Source: Flavobacterium hibisci
GTDB taxonomy: Bacteria > Bacteroidota > Bacteroidia > Flavobacteriales > Flavobacteriaceae
Reading direction: 5' to 3'
Assembly: GCF_020026925.1 (NCBI RefSeq)
Contig: NZ_JAIQDW010000001.1
Location: forward strand, 248,001-312,000
Length of the DNA stretch: 64,000 nucleotides
The notes beneath the pieces were generated by a model that was given only the letters and a program-made list of their open reading frames with translations, was not told where the DNA came from and ran no database searches. The number at the start of each line of letters is the position of its first letter. Position 1 is the stretch's first letter. The position numbers and the translations under genes were made by a program. Positions 43,720-52,642 of the stretch are shown in pieces.

Positions 43720-45108
43720 TTAATAGCCCGGATTTTGCGGACGCAGGTTAGGATTGGTGCTTAGTTCGCTTTGTGGAATGGGCAACAAGCGGTCATCACT
43801 GTTCCATCCCGGTTTTAAACCCGTCAATACATTGTCGAGTTCACCGTTTCTCTTAAGATCAAAAAAACGATGACCGCGCTCGGTGAAGAGTTCCCACTTT
43901 CTTTCGTTTAAAATGGCGTCCAGGATCTCATCCTTGCTTGCTGCTGTTGTATTGCTAAGGCCTGCACGGTTTCTGATTTTGGACAAATCCTCTTTAGCGC
44001 CGATGAGTTCTCCTTGCTGGGCTCGTGCTTCTGCGCGGATAAGATACTGTTCGGCAAGCCGGAAAACTATGGAATATTCTTTTGAAGCTGATGTGGCAAT
44101 ATTTTCCTTATACTTATAGGCGTGATACCATGTTGAGGTTTTATTTGAAATGGCCTTTATCCAGCTTGATCTGCGAAGATCACCGGCACCAAATGAGTTT
44201 ACCAGATTATTGTTTAGAGAGACCAGAGGAGGAGGCCCTGCTGTAAAGGTGAAAAATGAGGCTTCAAGCGTATTGGCACCTGTGTTTCCTGACTGCAGCT
44301 GCCAGATCGTTTCTTTTGAGGAAAGCAGAAATACTTTTGCAATATCAGGCTCCAGCTTATAAATGGCACCTTCGTTGATGACGGCCGAGGCTGTATTTGC
44401 GGCTTCAGGATAGGATTTGTTGTAAAGATAAGCTCGGGAAAGAAGAGCTTTTACTGTGAACTTATTGGGTCTTACTCTTTCGCTGCCATTGTAATCCACA
44501 GGTAAAAGGGAGGCAGCATCTTCCAAATCATGTATAATGAATTCATAAATTTTCTGAACAGGTATTCTCGTTACAATACTATTCTGCTTAAAATCAGTCT
44601 GAGTAATGTAGGGAATATCCCCAAAGAGGTTTACAAGGTAAAAATGCAGAAGTGCACGAATAAAGAGTGCTTCGCCCTGCAGCTGCTGTTTCTGTTCGGT
44701 AGTCAGGTTTTTGCTTTTTTGGGCGCCTTCAATTATGGAATTTGCAGCATAGATCTGATTGTATGATGTATTCCAATATAGGGCGACAATAGAATTGGAA
44801 GGAAGAAGGGCGTTGTTATAGAAAAGCAGGCTGGCATTATTGGGTTTGTCCACGCTTATTATTTCGTCTGTATAATTGCCGAGCGTGTTGGAAATGCCGG
44901 TGCTGGCTCCTGTAAAGACTCCTTTGGTCCTAATATTGGAAAAGATATCTGTAAGTGCTGCACTTGCAGTGGCATAATCTTCAAAAACTGTTTCATTTAT
45001 TAGCTGTGACTTTGGCAAGTCGACTTCTACGAATGAATCGCAGGACTCTGTCAGCAGCAGGACAAAAAAACAGATCAGTTTTATAGCTAAAGAATTTATT
45101 GTTTTCAT
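43720..45108 (-). CDS. SusD/RagB-family outer-membrane lipoprotein
   Basis: Lipobox LLLTESC, then DSFVEVDLPKSQLINETVFEDYATASAAL typical of the SusD start. TPR-like helices follow, then a C-terminal region with YLIRAEARAQ, LSKIRNRAGL and FFDLKRNGEL hallmarks of RagB/SusD. It would cap the partner SusC barrel and bind ligand at the cell surface. It lies 10 bp downstream of susC in the same operon. Substrate unknown; the adjacent S9 peptidase suggests peptides rather than glycans. Confidence 0.92.
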   Translation of the reverse strand: MKTINSLAIKLICFFVLLLTESCDSFVEVDLPKSQLINETVFEDYATASAALTDIFSNIRTKGVFTGASTGISNTLGNYTDEIISVDKPNNASLLFYNNALLPSNSIVALYWNTSYNQIYAANSIIEGAQKSKNLTTEQKQQLQGEALFIRALLHFYLVNLFGDIPYITQTDFKQNSIVTRIPVQKIYEFIIHDLEDAASLLPVDYNGSERVRPNKFTVKALLSRAYLYNKSYPEAANTASAVINEGAIYKLEPDIAKVFLLSSKETIWQLQSGNTGANTLEASFFTFTAGPPPLVSLNNNLVNSFGAGDLRRSSWIKAISNKTSTWYHAYKYKENIATSASKEYSIVFRLAEQYLIRAEARAQQGELIGAKEDLSKIRNRAGLSNTTAASKDEILDAILNERKWELFTERGHRFFDLKRNGELDNVLTGLKPGWNSDDRLLPIPQSELSTNPNLRPQNPGY

Positions 45109-45118
45109 TTCTCTTAAA

Positions 45119-48100
45119 TTAAAATGTTAATTGAACTCCGGCCGTTATTACTTTGAGAGGGGGCAGAAAGCCGTATCTCTTGAATTCCGGATCTCCATCC
45201 TCGTATTTTGTGAATGTCAGCAGGTTTTGGCCCTGCAGCATAATTTTGCATTTGGTTTCCTTAAGATTCAAAGGGAGTTCATAGGAAAGTGCAATGTTCT
45301 TTAGTCGGATATAGGAAGCATCTACGATGGAAGCAGTACTCTGCGAGAAGAGATCGTATCCTGTCAGCGCAGTACCATTTGACCCCGTGGTATAAATTTG
45401 ATACAGCCCAGGATCCTCAGCACTGATCCAGCTGTCTGTCATTCTTGCCTGCTGATTGGACATCATTCCTGCCGCTTCCATCGGATAGCTATAATTTTTT
45501 TGTTTCACGAACTGAAATAAAAAATCAAGTGCAAGGCCTTTATAACTAAGCTGGTTTTGGATTCCTCCGTAATATTTCGGATTCAGGTCTGCGATTATCT
45601 GCTGATCATCAGGAAAAGATATCTTTCCGTCTTTATTTATATCCTCAAAACTATAGACGCCATTTTGTGGATTCACACCATTGAAGCTGTACAGCAATTC
45701 AATATTGAGAGGCTGGCCAATTCTGTACTGCTGGCTGTATGAAGAGCCTTCAAGCCCAGGAAACTTTAGAAGAGTGTTGTGCTCAAAGGTCACATTTAAA
45801 CTGGTACTCCAATTAAAAGAACCCTTGTTAAAATTCAGGGTACGCATGGTCAGTTCCAATCCTGTATTTTCGACTGTTGCATCCAAATTAGACTGTATGA
45901 CTGTAAATCCCGTAGAGCCGGGAAGCGGAATTCCCACTAATTGGTTGGAAGAGCGGTTCTGGTACCATGCACCGGTCAAAAAAATGCGGTCTTGCAGAAA
46001 ACCAAGCTCCAATGCGACTTCTAATTTCTTGTTGATTTCCCATCCAAAATCGGCATTATACAGCCGAGTTGGCTGCAATCCTGTATTTCCGGCATAAATG
46101 GCACTTGATACTGTATAAGTATCAAGAAACTGATAGTCCCCGATTTGGTCACTACCGGTTGTTCCGTAACTGGAGCGGATTTTTCCAAAACTTAGCCATG
46201 AATATTTTTTTAGGAAACTTTCATTGGAGAATACCCACGCAATTCCAGCTGCTCCGAAATTTGCAAATTGATTTCCGGGTCCAAACCTGCTGGATCCGTC
46301 TCTTCTTGCAGTAAGGTTTACAATATACTTCTGCTGCCAGTTATAGTTGAGCCTTCCAAAAAAGGCTTGATACTTATACAGACTTTCATCATTAAGAACA
46401 ATTTTGACAGTTTTTGCCGCGGCGATATTGTATATCAGACTGTTTGATGTAAATCCAGTTGCCGACAGATACAATTTTTCAGTGGACTGATTTTGAAATG
46501 TGGATCCTAACAAGGCATCAAGTTTTCCGCCTCCAACTTCCTTGACCCAATTGATTTGAGGTTCTATAATCCAGGAATTGCGCTGCGTATTATTTAGATA
46601 AATGGCCGATGTTGCGCTGCTGACATTATAGATAGGATTAGAAATAGTGGAAGGCACGATTCGGGTTTCTTTTGTGTCCAAGTCAGTATATCCTAAACTG
46701 CTTTTGATTGTAAAACCTTGCCACAGCTCATAAGAAAGCACAGTATTGGCAAGCAGATCATTTGTTTTCGACTCAAATTTAGTGTTGAGATTTGCCAATG
46801 GGTTCTGCCATGTATCATTCTCCCAATTCAACTGGCCGTTGGAGTCATAAAGAGCCGGAGCATTCGGGGGAAGCGAGCGCGCGTCATAAGTAAAATCAAA
46901 CGATGGCTGATTGTTGTCCTGAAAATTATATGAGCCTGAGAATGTCATTTTAAACTTATTGTCCATAGAACGATGATTCAGGCTTAGCTGGCTTCCTGCT
47001 TTTTTATAAAGAAAATCTCCCGGAAAGACTGTCGATTCTCTATGTGAATTCCCACTTATAAGAAACTGCGTATTATCAGATCCCCCTGATATAGTAGCCT
47101 GTATATCGGAAATCTGCGCTGTACCCCCAGTAAGTTCACGCTGCCAGTCGGTATATCGATTCTGGTCCCACGTACCGTTAACGTCATAATCGGCTTCACC
47201 ATATTGGGTAATTCCATCGTTTATAAATGCCTGTCTTCGCATCGCAAGATACTGCTGGGTATTCATAAGTTTAAGGTGTCTGGTGACAGTTGCGGCACCC
47301 GTGGATGCATTCACACTGAAAGTGGTTTTGCCTCTCTTTCCCTTTTTTGTCGTAATTAATACCACGCCGTTCGCTCCTTTGGAGCCATAAATTGAAGTGG
47401 CATCGGCATCTTTTAATACCTCGATGCTTTCAATGTTTTCAGTATTGATATTATTAAGCGGACTAGCCACAGAGGGAAAAGCCGTAGCTGTCTGATAAGA
47501 TCCGATAGGATCGGAAGCATACGGAACTCCGTCGATGATATATAGAGGTGCATTGGCATCTGTGCGTATGCTGTTCTGACCTCTTATCCTGATATCGAAA
47601 CCGCCGCCGGGAATACCGGTCTGCTGCACTACATTAACCCCTGCCATACGGCCCTGCATCGTAGCCAATACGTTGGAAACTGGCTGTGTCTCAATATCTT
47701 TGGACGTAATCCGGGCAATACTTCCCGTACGCTCGCTTTCCTTCACCGAATAATATCCTGCATTTACCCGTACTTCCTGCAGTGTTGTGGTATCGTATTC
47801 AAGTTTGATATCAATAGTAGTCCGTCCTCCAATGGGAATCATTACAGTTTTAAATCCGAGAAAAGAAACAATTAGAACCTCATCACCCGCAGCAGAAATA
47901 CTGTAATGACCATTATAATCAGAAATAGCGGCAACATGACTTTTGTTTTTAATGGAGACTGTAACACCTGGCAAGGGATTACTTCCATCGGTAACTGTAC
48001 CCTGAATCTGCTGCTGCAGGATTGAAGAAAGATTCCGTCTGGGATCTTTAGCTTGAAGTGATGAAAAAGACAATATAAAGCCAAGAAAAATTAGGCAATA

Positions 48101-48139
48101 AAGAGTTCTTCCATCCTTGTAAAATGAAAAATTATTCAT
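45119..48139 (-). CDS. SusC/RagA-family TonB-linked outer-membrane transporter (1006 aa)
   Basis: A signal sequence is followed by a carboxypeptidase-like regulatory domain (QGTVTDGSNPLPGVTVSI...), a TonB box region, and a plug domain with PLYIIDGVPYASDP and VLKDADATSIYGSKGANGVVLITTKKG. These are classic SusC/RagA motifs, followed by a large beta barrel ending in TAGVQLTF. No N-terminal STN domain is present, so sigma/anti-sigma signalling through this receptor is not indicated. It pairs with the downstream SusD lipoprotein. The ATG is preceded by a leader that holds a stable hairpin (48182-48218). Confidence 0.93.
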   Translation of the reverse strand: MNNFSFYKDGRTLYCLIFLGFILSFSSLQAKDPRRNLSSILQQQIQGTVTDGSNPLPGVTVSIKNKSHVAAISDYNGHYSISAAGDEVLIVSFLGFKTVMIPIGGRTTIDIKLEYDTTTLQEVRVNAGYYSVKESERTGSIARITSKDIETQPVSNVLATMQGRMAGVNVVQQTGIPGGGFDIRIRGQNSIRTDANAPLYIIDGVPYASDPIGSYQTATAFPSVASPLNNINTENIESIEVLKDADATSIYGSKGANGVVLITTKKGKRGKTTFSVNASTGAATVTRHLKLMNTQQYLAMRRQAFINDGITQYGEADYDVNGTWDQNRYTDWQRELTGGTAQISDIQATISGGSDNTQFLISGNSHRESTVFPGDFLYKKAGSQLSLNHRSMDNKFKMTFSGSYNFQDNNQPSFDFTYDARSLPPNAPALYDSNGQLNWENDTWQNPLANLNTKFESKTNDLLANTVLSYELWQGFTIKSSLGYTDLDTKETRIVPSTISNPIYNVSSATSAIYLNNTQRNSWIIEPQINWVKEVGGGKLDALLGSTFQNQSTEKLYLSATGFTSNSLIYNIAAAKTVKIVLNDESLYKYQAFFGRLNYNWQQKYIVNLTARRDGSSRFGPGNQFANFGAAGIAWVFSNESFLKKYSWLSFGKIRSSYGTTGSDQIGDYQFLDTYTVSSAIYAGNTGLQPTRLYNADFGWEINKKLEVALELGFLQDRIFLTGAWYQNRSSNQLVGIPLPGSTGFTVIQSNLDATVENTGLELTMRTLNFNKGSFNWSTSLNVTFEHNTLLKFPGLEGSSYSQQYRIGQPLNIELLYSFNGVNPQNGVYSFEDINKDGKISFPDDQQIIADLNPKYYGGIQNQLSYKGLALDFLFQFVKQKNYSYPMEAAGMMSNQQARMTDSWISAEDPGLYQIYTTGSNGTALTGYDLFSQSTASIVDASYIRLKNIALSYELPLNLKETKCKIMLQGQNLLTFTKYEDGDPEFKRYGFLPPLKVITAGVQLTF

Positions 48140-48181
48140 AATATTGGATTGGTTAGTTTAAACGTTAGTTTGATTGGCTAA

Positions 48182-48218
48182 GGTCCTCTATGTTAGTTTG
48201 GCGACGAGATAGAGGGCC
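48182..48218. promoter_or_regulatory. Hairpin in the susC 5' leader
   Basis: A 10-bp stem with one G-U pair (GGTCCTCTAT at 48182-48191 with ATAGAGGGCC at 48209-48218) lies 43-79 nt upstream of the susC start. On the plus strand it is followed by ATTTTTATG, so it could also end a plus-strand or antisense transcript. Role unproven. Confidence 0.4.
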
Positions 48219-48395
48219 ATTTTTATGTATTAAGTAAACGACTTAATTACATAATTGAAAGTTTTTATTTAGGACATAGCTGATGATGTTTTAAAGATTC
48301 GATTTCTTTTGAATGCAAAACTTTAAAAATACTAAGCAGATTGGCTAAGAATGATAAGAGAGTTATAATAAAAAAGGCGCAGAACTCAGCTTATT

Positions 48396-48500
48396 GACTT
48401 GAGGTACTGGAAATACCGAGGAACAATAAGTGAGCCCACGCCATAGGCGTGAGCATCTTACTTATCCTCTCGTTCCTTTTAAATTTCCAGTTTTCAAGTC
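48396..48500. ncRNA. Long imperfect hairpin, candidate structured RNA or inverted-repeat element
   Basis: Five stems pair in strict nesting across 105 nt. GACTTGA (48396-48402) pairs with TCAAGTC (48494-48500), ACTGGAAAT (48406-48414) with ATTTCCAGT (48483-48491), and GGAAC (48420-48424) with GTTCC (48472-48476). ATAAGT (48426-48431) pairs with ACTTAT (48460-48465), and CACGCC (48437-48442) with GGCGTG (48446-48451), closing on a 3-nt ATA loop. That is 33 base pairs interrupted by internal loops, far more than expected by chance. Mismatched internal loops are more like an RNA than a simple transposon end. It lies 150 bp upstream of the Xre gene. Strand of transcription unknown; a MITE or the remnant of an element end is also possible. 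Confidence 0.5.
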
Positions 48501-48649
48501 GAGATTCTAAGCGAATGCTTCAAATATTTTTTATGAAGAATCGCAAATGTATACAATTAGTTGCAAATATAACAAATTTATTCTTTGTGGTGTCAAAAAC
48601 CCACACTTATTTTTTTGATTCTACTGAAATTGCTTTTACAAAAAAAAGT

Positions 48650-48910
48650 ATGAGTAGTATTATAAAAAAAACGGACTTTCAAATATTCTTTGGAAAACAA
48701 GTTGAAAAGTTTAGAATAGAACAAAACTTCAGCTATAGACAATTAGCGCAGAGATGTGATATAGATCACAGTAATATTAGTAAGATTGAAAAAGGTGAAA
48801 TAAATATTCAACTATCTACTATTTTGCAACTTTCTCAAGGCTTAAATATTCATCCAAAAGAATTGTTTGATTTTGATTTCGATTTAGAAAAATTAGATAT
48901 TCACAGATAA
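48650..48910 (+). CDS. Xre-family transcriptional regulator (86 aa)
   Basis: The start is set at 48650 (MSSIIKKTDFQIFFGKQVEKF); the same frame is open upstream to 48449 but runs through the hairpin and AT-rich promoter-like sequence. The HTH is classic Cro/C1 type: RIEQNFSYRQLAQRCDIDHS and NISKIEKGEINIQLSTILQLSQGLN. Small Xre proteins often act as controllers of restriction/defence operons. It is followed by the DUF262-HNH gene on the same strand and probably controls the downstream defence genes. TGTATACA at 48548-48555 is a possible binding site. Confidence 0.85.
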   Translation: MSSIIKKTDFQIFFGKQVEKFRIEQNFSYRQLAQRCDIDHSNISKIEKGEINIQLSTILQLSQGLNIHPKELFDFDFDLEKLDIHR

Positions 48911-49023
48911 GAGGCTTTTAGCATCTTTTTTTATGATCATAAATTTTAAAAACAGGTATATATACTGTAATGATTTCTATTTTAAAGAATTATTTTGCCT
49001 GTTTAAATCGTCAAATAAAATTT

Positions 49024-50772
49024 ATGTCATTTTTCCCTCCACTATCAGTTGCCGACGCAATAGAAAAGATAGATTATAATCAATATTTATTGCCTGCTAT
49101 TCAAAGAGATTTTGTTTGGTCTAGTTCAAAAATTGAGATGCTTTTTGATTCATTGATGCAAGGCTATCCAATTGGCTCAATGCTTTTATGGCGCGTAAAC
49201 GGCAAAAATACCGAAAATCAAAGATTTTATGGAATTTTGAAAAAATATCGTGAACGTTATTTAATAAGGTCAGAGGAAGTTTCTACTAAAAATATACCAA
49301 GTTTTGAAGTAGTCTTAGATGGACAACAAAGGTTAACAGCTTTATATTTAGGATTAAAAGGATCATATGCTTTTAAAGGCTATAACTTGGCATGGAAAGA
49401 TACGGAGTATTCAATACCAACTAGATATTTGTATTTAAATTTAAAATATAAAAAGAATAAACGAAATGACTTAAATGACAGTGATGATGACAGAATGTAT
49501 GAATTTACGTTTTTAAAGCCTGAAGAAATATTAAATATTGATGAAGATAACAAATGGTTTAAGGTAGGAGATATTCTTGGAATAAAAGGCACATCACAAT
49601 TAAATACATATTTCAAAAATAATAATATAATTTGTGATGAAGCTCAGGAAATATTAAGCAGACTTCATGATATTGTCCATTTAGAAAAATTAATTCACTA
49701 TTATCTTGAGGAAAGTTCTGATTTCACTAGAGCTTTAAATATATTTATTAGAGTTAATTCAGGAGGGATTTCACTTAGTTATTCTGATTTAGTGATGTCT
49801 ACTACGATTATGGGATGGCAGAATCTAGATGCAAAAAAAGAAATAAATGGACTAGTGGACGAATTGATAAAGGAATATGGTTATGCAGTAAATAAAGATT
49901 TTGTGCTACGCACTTATTTAGTACTTTACAGTGATGATATTAAATTTAGAGTTAAAAACTTTTCTATAAAAAATGCAAAAGAATTTGAAGAATATTGGAA
50001 AGAAATAAAAACTACTATTAAAGAAGTTTTTCAACTTGTAACTGACTTTGGTTATGCACCAAGTACTTTGACATCTCTAAATGCACTGCTTCCAATTGTA
50101 TATTATTTGTACAAGACAGATAGGGTAGAAGGCTTTTGCCAGAAAGTTAAGTATAAAAAAGATAGAGAATTGATAAAAAGATGGTTGCATGTCGCTCTAT
50201 TACATCAAATATTTGGCGGACAAGCAGAAGGCGTGTTAAAGGCAATTAGAGATACCGTGAAAAAAGACATTCAGAAAGGAGCTGAAATTTTCCCTGCACA
50301 ATCAATAGCTAGCCGATTATCCAAAACTAATAAGTCAATTACAGTGGATGAAGAATTTATAGACTCACTTTTATTTACAAGTAAAGATAGTAGGTATGCG
50401 TTTCCCATCTTAGCTCTGCTATTTCCTCACCTGGATTACAAAAACAGAGATTTCCATTTAGATCATTGTCACCCTATTTCGCATTTTAATGAAAAAAAAC
50501 TAAAATCAAAAGGTATTTTACTTACTGATAAAAATAAAGAATATTTTACGGAATCGGATTATTTTAACTCTATACTTAATTTGCAAATGCTTGATGGAAA
50601 TGAGAACAAATCTAAAAATTCAAAGGATTTGAAAATATGGATTAACGAAAATAATATTTCTTTAAAAACATATCACTTACCAAAAGAAATAGATCTTGTT
50701 GACTTTCCAATTTTTTTAGAAAAAAGAGGTGAATTATTACGTAAAGTTTTGACTGAAGAATTGACATTTTAA
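49024..50772 (+). CDS. sspE: DUF262-HNH (DUF1524-like) restriction protein, SspE-like
   Basis: The start is placed at 49024 (MSFFPPLSVADAIEKID); an ATG at 48970 would add 18 residues of poor match. The N-terminal DUF262 domain has LPAIQRDFVW and the nucleotide-binding motif LDGQQRLTALYLG (99-103). The C-terminus has an HNH-type site, FHLDHCHPISHF (about 475-486), then ILNLQMLDGNENKSKN, matching DUF1524. DUF262-DUF1524 proteins are GmrSD-like restriction enzymes; SspE, which uses such domains to nick DNA when phosphorothioation marks are present as self, is the closest in context because sspBCD genes follow. At 582 residues it is shorter than SspE as I recall it (~770). Assignment as SspE is by context and domains. 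Confidence 0.75.
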   Translation: MSFFPPLSVADAIEKIDYNQYLLPAIQRDFVWSSSKIEMLFDSLMQGYPIGSMLLWRVNGKNTENQRFYGILKKYRERYLIRSEEVSTKNIPSFEVVLDGQQRLTALYLGLKGSYAFKGYNLAWKDTEYSIPTRYLYLNLKYKKNKRNDLNDSDDDRMYEFTFLKPEEILNIDEDNKWFKVGDILGIKGTSQLNTYFKNNNIICDEAQEILSRLHDIVHLEKLIHYYLEESSDFTRALNIFIRVNSGGISLSYSDLVMSTTIMGWQNLDAKKEINGLVDELIKEYGYAVNKDFVLRTYLVLYSDDIKFRVKNFSIKNAKEFEEYWKEIKTTIKEVFQLVTDFGYAPSTLTSLNALLPIVYYLYKTDRVEGFCQKVKYKKDRELIKRWLHVALLHQIFGGQAEGVLKAIRDTVKKDIQKGAEIFPAQSIASRLSKTNKSITVDEEFIDSLLFTSKDSRYAFPILALLFPHLDYKNRDFHLDHCHPISHFNEKKLKSKGILLTDKNKEYFTESDYFNSILNLQMLDGNENKSKNSKDLKIWINENNISLKTYHLPKEIDLVDFPIFLEKRGELLRKVLTEELTF

Positions 50773-50810
50773 ATTTATATATAAAGCAATTTTTTCTAAA
50801 AAATAATTAA

Positions 50811-51587
50811 ATGAATTCATCAGAAATAATTGAACAAATTAAAATTGGATTAACTAAAGGATATAATCAAAACTTACTTTTATTAAGTTCATACAGTGAT
50901 TTTATCGAACAGGTTCGCGAATATTTACTGACAGTTAATGTTGCTCAGCAACTTTTAGAATGGAATAAATATCATAATTATAAAATCCAATTAGAATATC
51001 CCATTTTGCAATTTTATAATAATGCGTTTCTTACTCATGACTTAGACGTTACTGACATATTTAATATGGTGTTACTTCAGCGCCAAACTGGACATTCACC
51101 GACTAATAAATTAAATCAAAAAATTGATATTGCGATCACTCGAGAAGAAACAGATTTTCAAGCATTTTCACAGGACCGTACTATTTGCGGAATAGAATTA
51201 AAAGCGATTAATAAAACCGACAATGAAATCATAAATGATGCAAAGAGGATGGGTAGTGCAATGACACTTACAGACAATATTTCTTCAAACAGTATTCAAT
51301 ATTGTTTTTGTGGTTTTCTTCGAAGATTTGATAAGTGTGAGGAATTAGTGACAGACACTTTTATAAAAACTAAAATAATTCAAGAACAAAATCGCTGGGA
51401 TAGTACCTGTGCCAACTTGTCAATAGAATTTCCTACACTTAATTTTTCTGTAGAAAAGTTTGATGTAGTTAATACTTCTCTGGAATTAATAGCTGATATT
51501 CATAATAAAATGGGTAGCGACTTTTCGGAAGTAGCAAATGCAACAGGAATTATTGTAGGTTATATTTTGACTATTAGCCGAAAATAA
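50811..51587 (+). CDS. Uncharacterised PD-(D/E)XK-like protein (258 aa)
   Basis: No signal peptide or membrane segment. The core LNQKIDIAITREETDFQAF then TICGIELKAINKTD gives D...E-x-K spacing of a PD-(D/E)XK nuclease fold, followed by strands around SIQYCFCGFLRRFDKC. The rest is not recognised. It is 38 bp downstream of the SspE-like gene and 173 bp upstream of sspB, so it may belong to the restriction half of the island. A 10-G tract begins 2 bp after its stop codon. Confidence 0.6.
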   Translation: MNSSEIIEQIKIGLTKGYNQNLLLLSSYSDFIEQVREYLLTVNVAQQLLEWNKYHNYKIQLEYPILQFYNNAFLTHDLDVTDIFNMVLLQRQTGHSPTNKLNQKIDIAITREETDFQAFSQDRTICGIELKAINKTDNEIINDAKRMGSAMTLTDNISSNSIQYCFCGFLRRFDKCEELVTDTFIKTKIIQEQNRWDSTCANLSIEFPTLNFSVEKFDVVNTSLELIADIHNKMGSDFSEVANATGIIVGYILTISRK

Positions 51588-51760
51588 AAGGGGGGGGGGT
51601 AAATTATCTAATACTCTCATCAACAATCTGTAGCTTAAATTATTTAATATAGAAACTGATAATACTTAAAACTTTAATAAAACTATATTTTATAAATCGG
51701 AAACAAGTTTCTTTTTTTCGTTATTTTGTATAATTAGAATAAATCCATATTAAATTTAAA
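51588..51760 (+). promoter_or_regulatory. Region upstream of sspB with a G10 tract and a small hairpin
   Basis: The 173 bp between the 258-residue gene and sspB begin with a tract of ten G (51590-51599) in very AT-rich DNA. Near the sspB end is GAAAC-AA-GTTTC (51700-51711) followed by seven T, which resembles a weak intrinsic terminator about 49 nt before the sspB start. Together these suggest a promoter or attenuator for the modification genes. No definite -7/-33 pair can be pointed to. Confidence 0.5.
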
Positions 51761-52642
51761 ATGATTGAAGAAAAACAAACTATAAAATTCACTTTTTCAG
51801 GACATGACACATTTCATTGTCGTCATTTATGGTTAAAGAAAGGATATGATTTTGTTAAGAATGGGAATAAATTTTCTCAATTAAACGCTGTTTTAGAATT
51901 GGGAGTGGGTAAAAATATGGTTTCTGCTATCAGTTTTTGGATGAAAGCATTTGGTTTATTAGACAATGAGGGGCATCTAACAGAGTTGGCGAACTATATT
52001 TTTGACGATGAAATGGGAAAAGACCCATACATTGAGGATGAAGGTACTTTATGGCTTTTACATTATATATTAGTAAAGAATGACAATGCATCCATTTATA
52101 ATTTAATATATAATGATTTTAGACGTGAAAAAATTGAATTTTCGAAGGAACATTTTATTGCATATGTTTCAAGAAAAATTGATGAGAATAACTTAACTCA
52201 AATTAGTAAAAATACGATTGCTAGTGATTTTGAAGTATTTGTAAAAATGTATACAATACCGGAAAATATTAAAGATAAGGAAGAGAATCTGACAGGACTA
52301 TTGGCAGAACTTAATTTGTTACACAAAGAAAAATTAACCTTTAGTGTAATCAACGATGAAAAAAATAATATTCCTGATGAAATATTACTCTTTTCTATTC
52401 TTGATAATGATGATTTTAGTAATTCGATCAATTTATACTCATTAGAGCATGAAAAAAATCAAATAGGTAGTGTCTTTGCAATTAATAGGGCAGGAATTGT
52501 AAATAAAATTGAAGGAATTGCTTCTGATATTAATTTTAAAAAGTATGGCATTACTTATAACGATCATGCTGGAATTAAGGAATTGCAATTTAGAGATAAA
52601 CCAAACAAATACGAAGTATTAAACATATATTATGCTAAATAA
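51761..52642 (+). CDS. sspB: DUF4007 protein, SspB-like (phosphorothioation)
   Basis: The N-terminal region matches DUF4007: FTFSGHDTFHCRHLWLKKGY, AVLELGVGKNMVSAISFWMKAFGLL (split), DPYIEDEGTLWLLHYILV. SspB of the single-strand phosphorothioation system is, to my recollection, a DUF4007 nickase that opens the strand for sulfur insertion. The C-terminal ~150 residues are less conserved. It overlaps sspC by 11 nt and is followed by sspC and sspD, the canonical gene order. 293 residues. Confidence 0.78.
   Translation: MIEEKQTIKFTFSGHDTFHCRHLWLKKGYDFVKNGNKFSQLNAVLELGVGKNMVSAISFWMKAFGLLDNEGHLTELANYIFDDEMGKDPYIEDEGTLWLLHYILVKNDNASIYNLIYNDFRREKIEFSKEHFIAYVSRKIDENNLTQISKNTIASDFEVFVKMYTIPENIKDKEENLTGLLAELNLLHKEKLTFSVINDEKNNIPDEILLFSILDNDDFSNSINLYSLEHEKNQIGSVFAINRAGIVNKIEGIASDINFKKYGITYNDHAGIKELQFRDKPNKYEVLNIYYAK

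Larger units (their letters stand above)
48140..48649. other. Divergent intergenic region between susC and the Xre regulator
   Basis: This 510-bp region has to carry the promoters of the susC operon (minus) and of the defence island regulator (plus). It holds three copies of GTTAGTTT (48152, 48164, 48192), a leader hairpin at 48182-48218, a long imperfect hairpin at 48396-48500 and the palindrome TGTATACA at 48548-48555. It lacks credible coding potential apart from an in-frame upstream extension of the Xre gene, which I reject as its start. Confidence 0.55.

Noticed and set aside
41041..48139. Polysaccharide utilisation locus
   Set aside because: SusC and SusD are present but no glycoside hydrolase, sulfatase or hybrid sensor was seen; the only enzyme is an S9 peptidase.
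48396..48500. Retron or reverse-transcriptase-linked RNA
   Set aside because: No reverse transcriptase gene was found in the window, so the hairpin is not called a retron.
48449..48649. Upstream extension of the Xre gene to an ATG at 48449
   Set aside because: The added 67 residues run through the long hairpin and promoter-like AT-rich DNA and do not look like protein; the HTH protein is complete from 48650.
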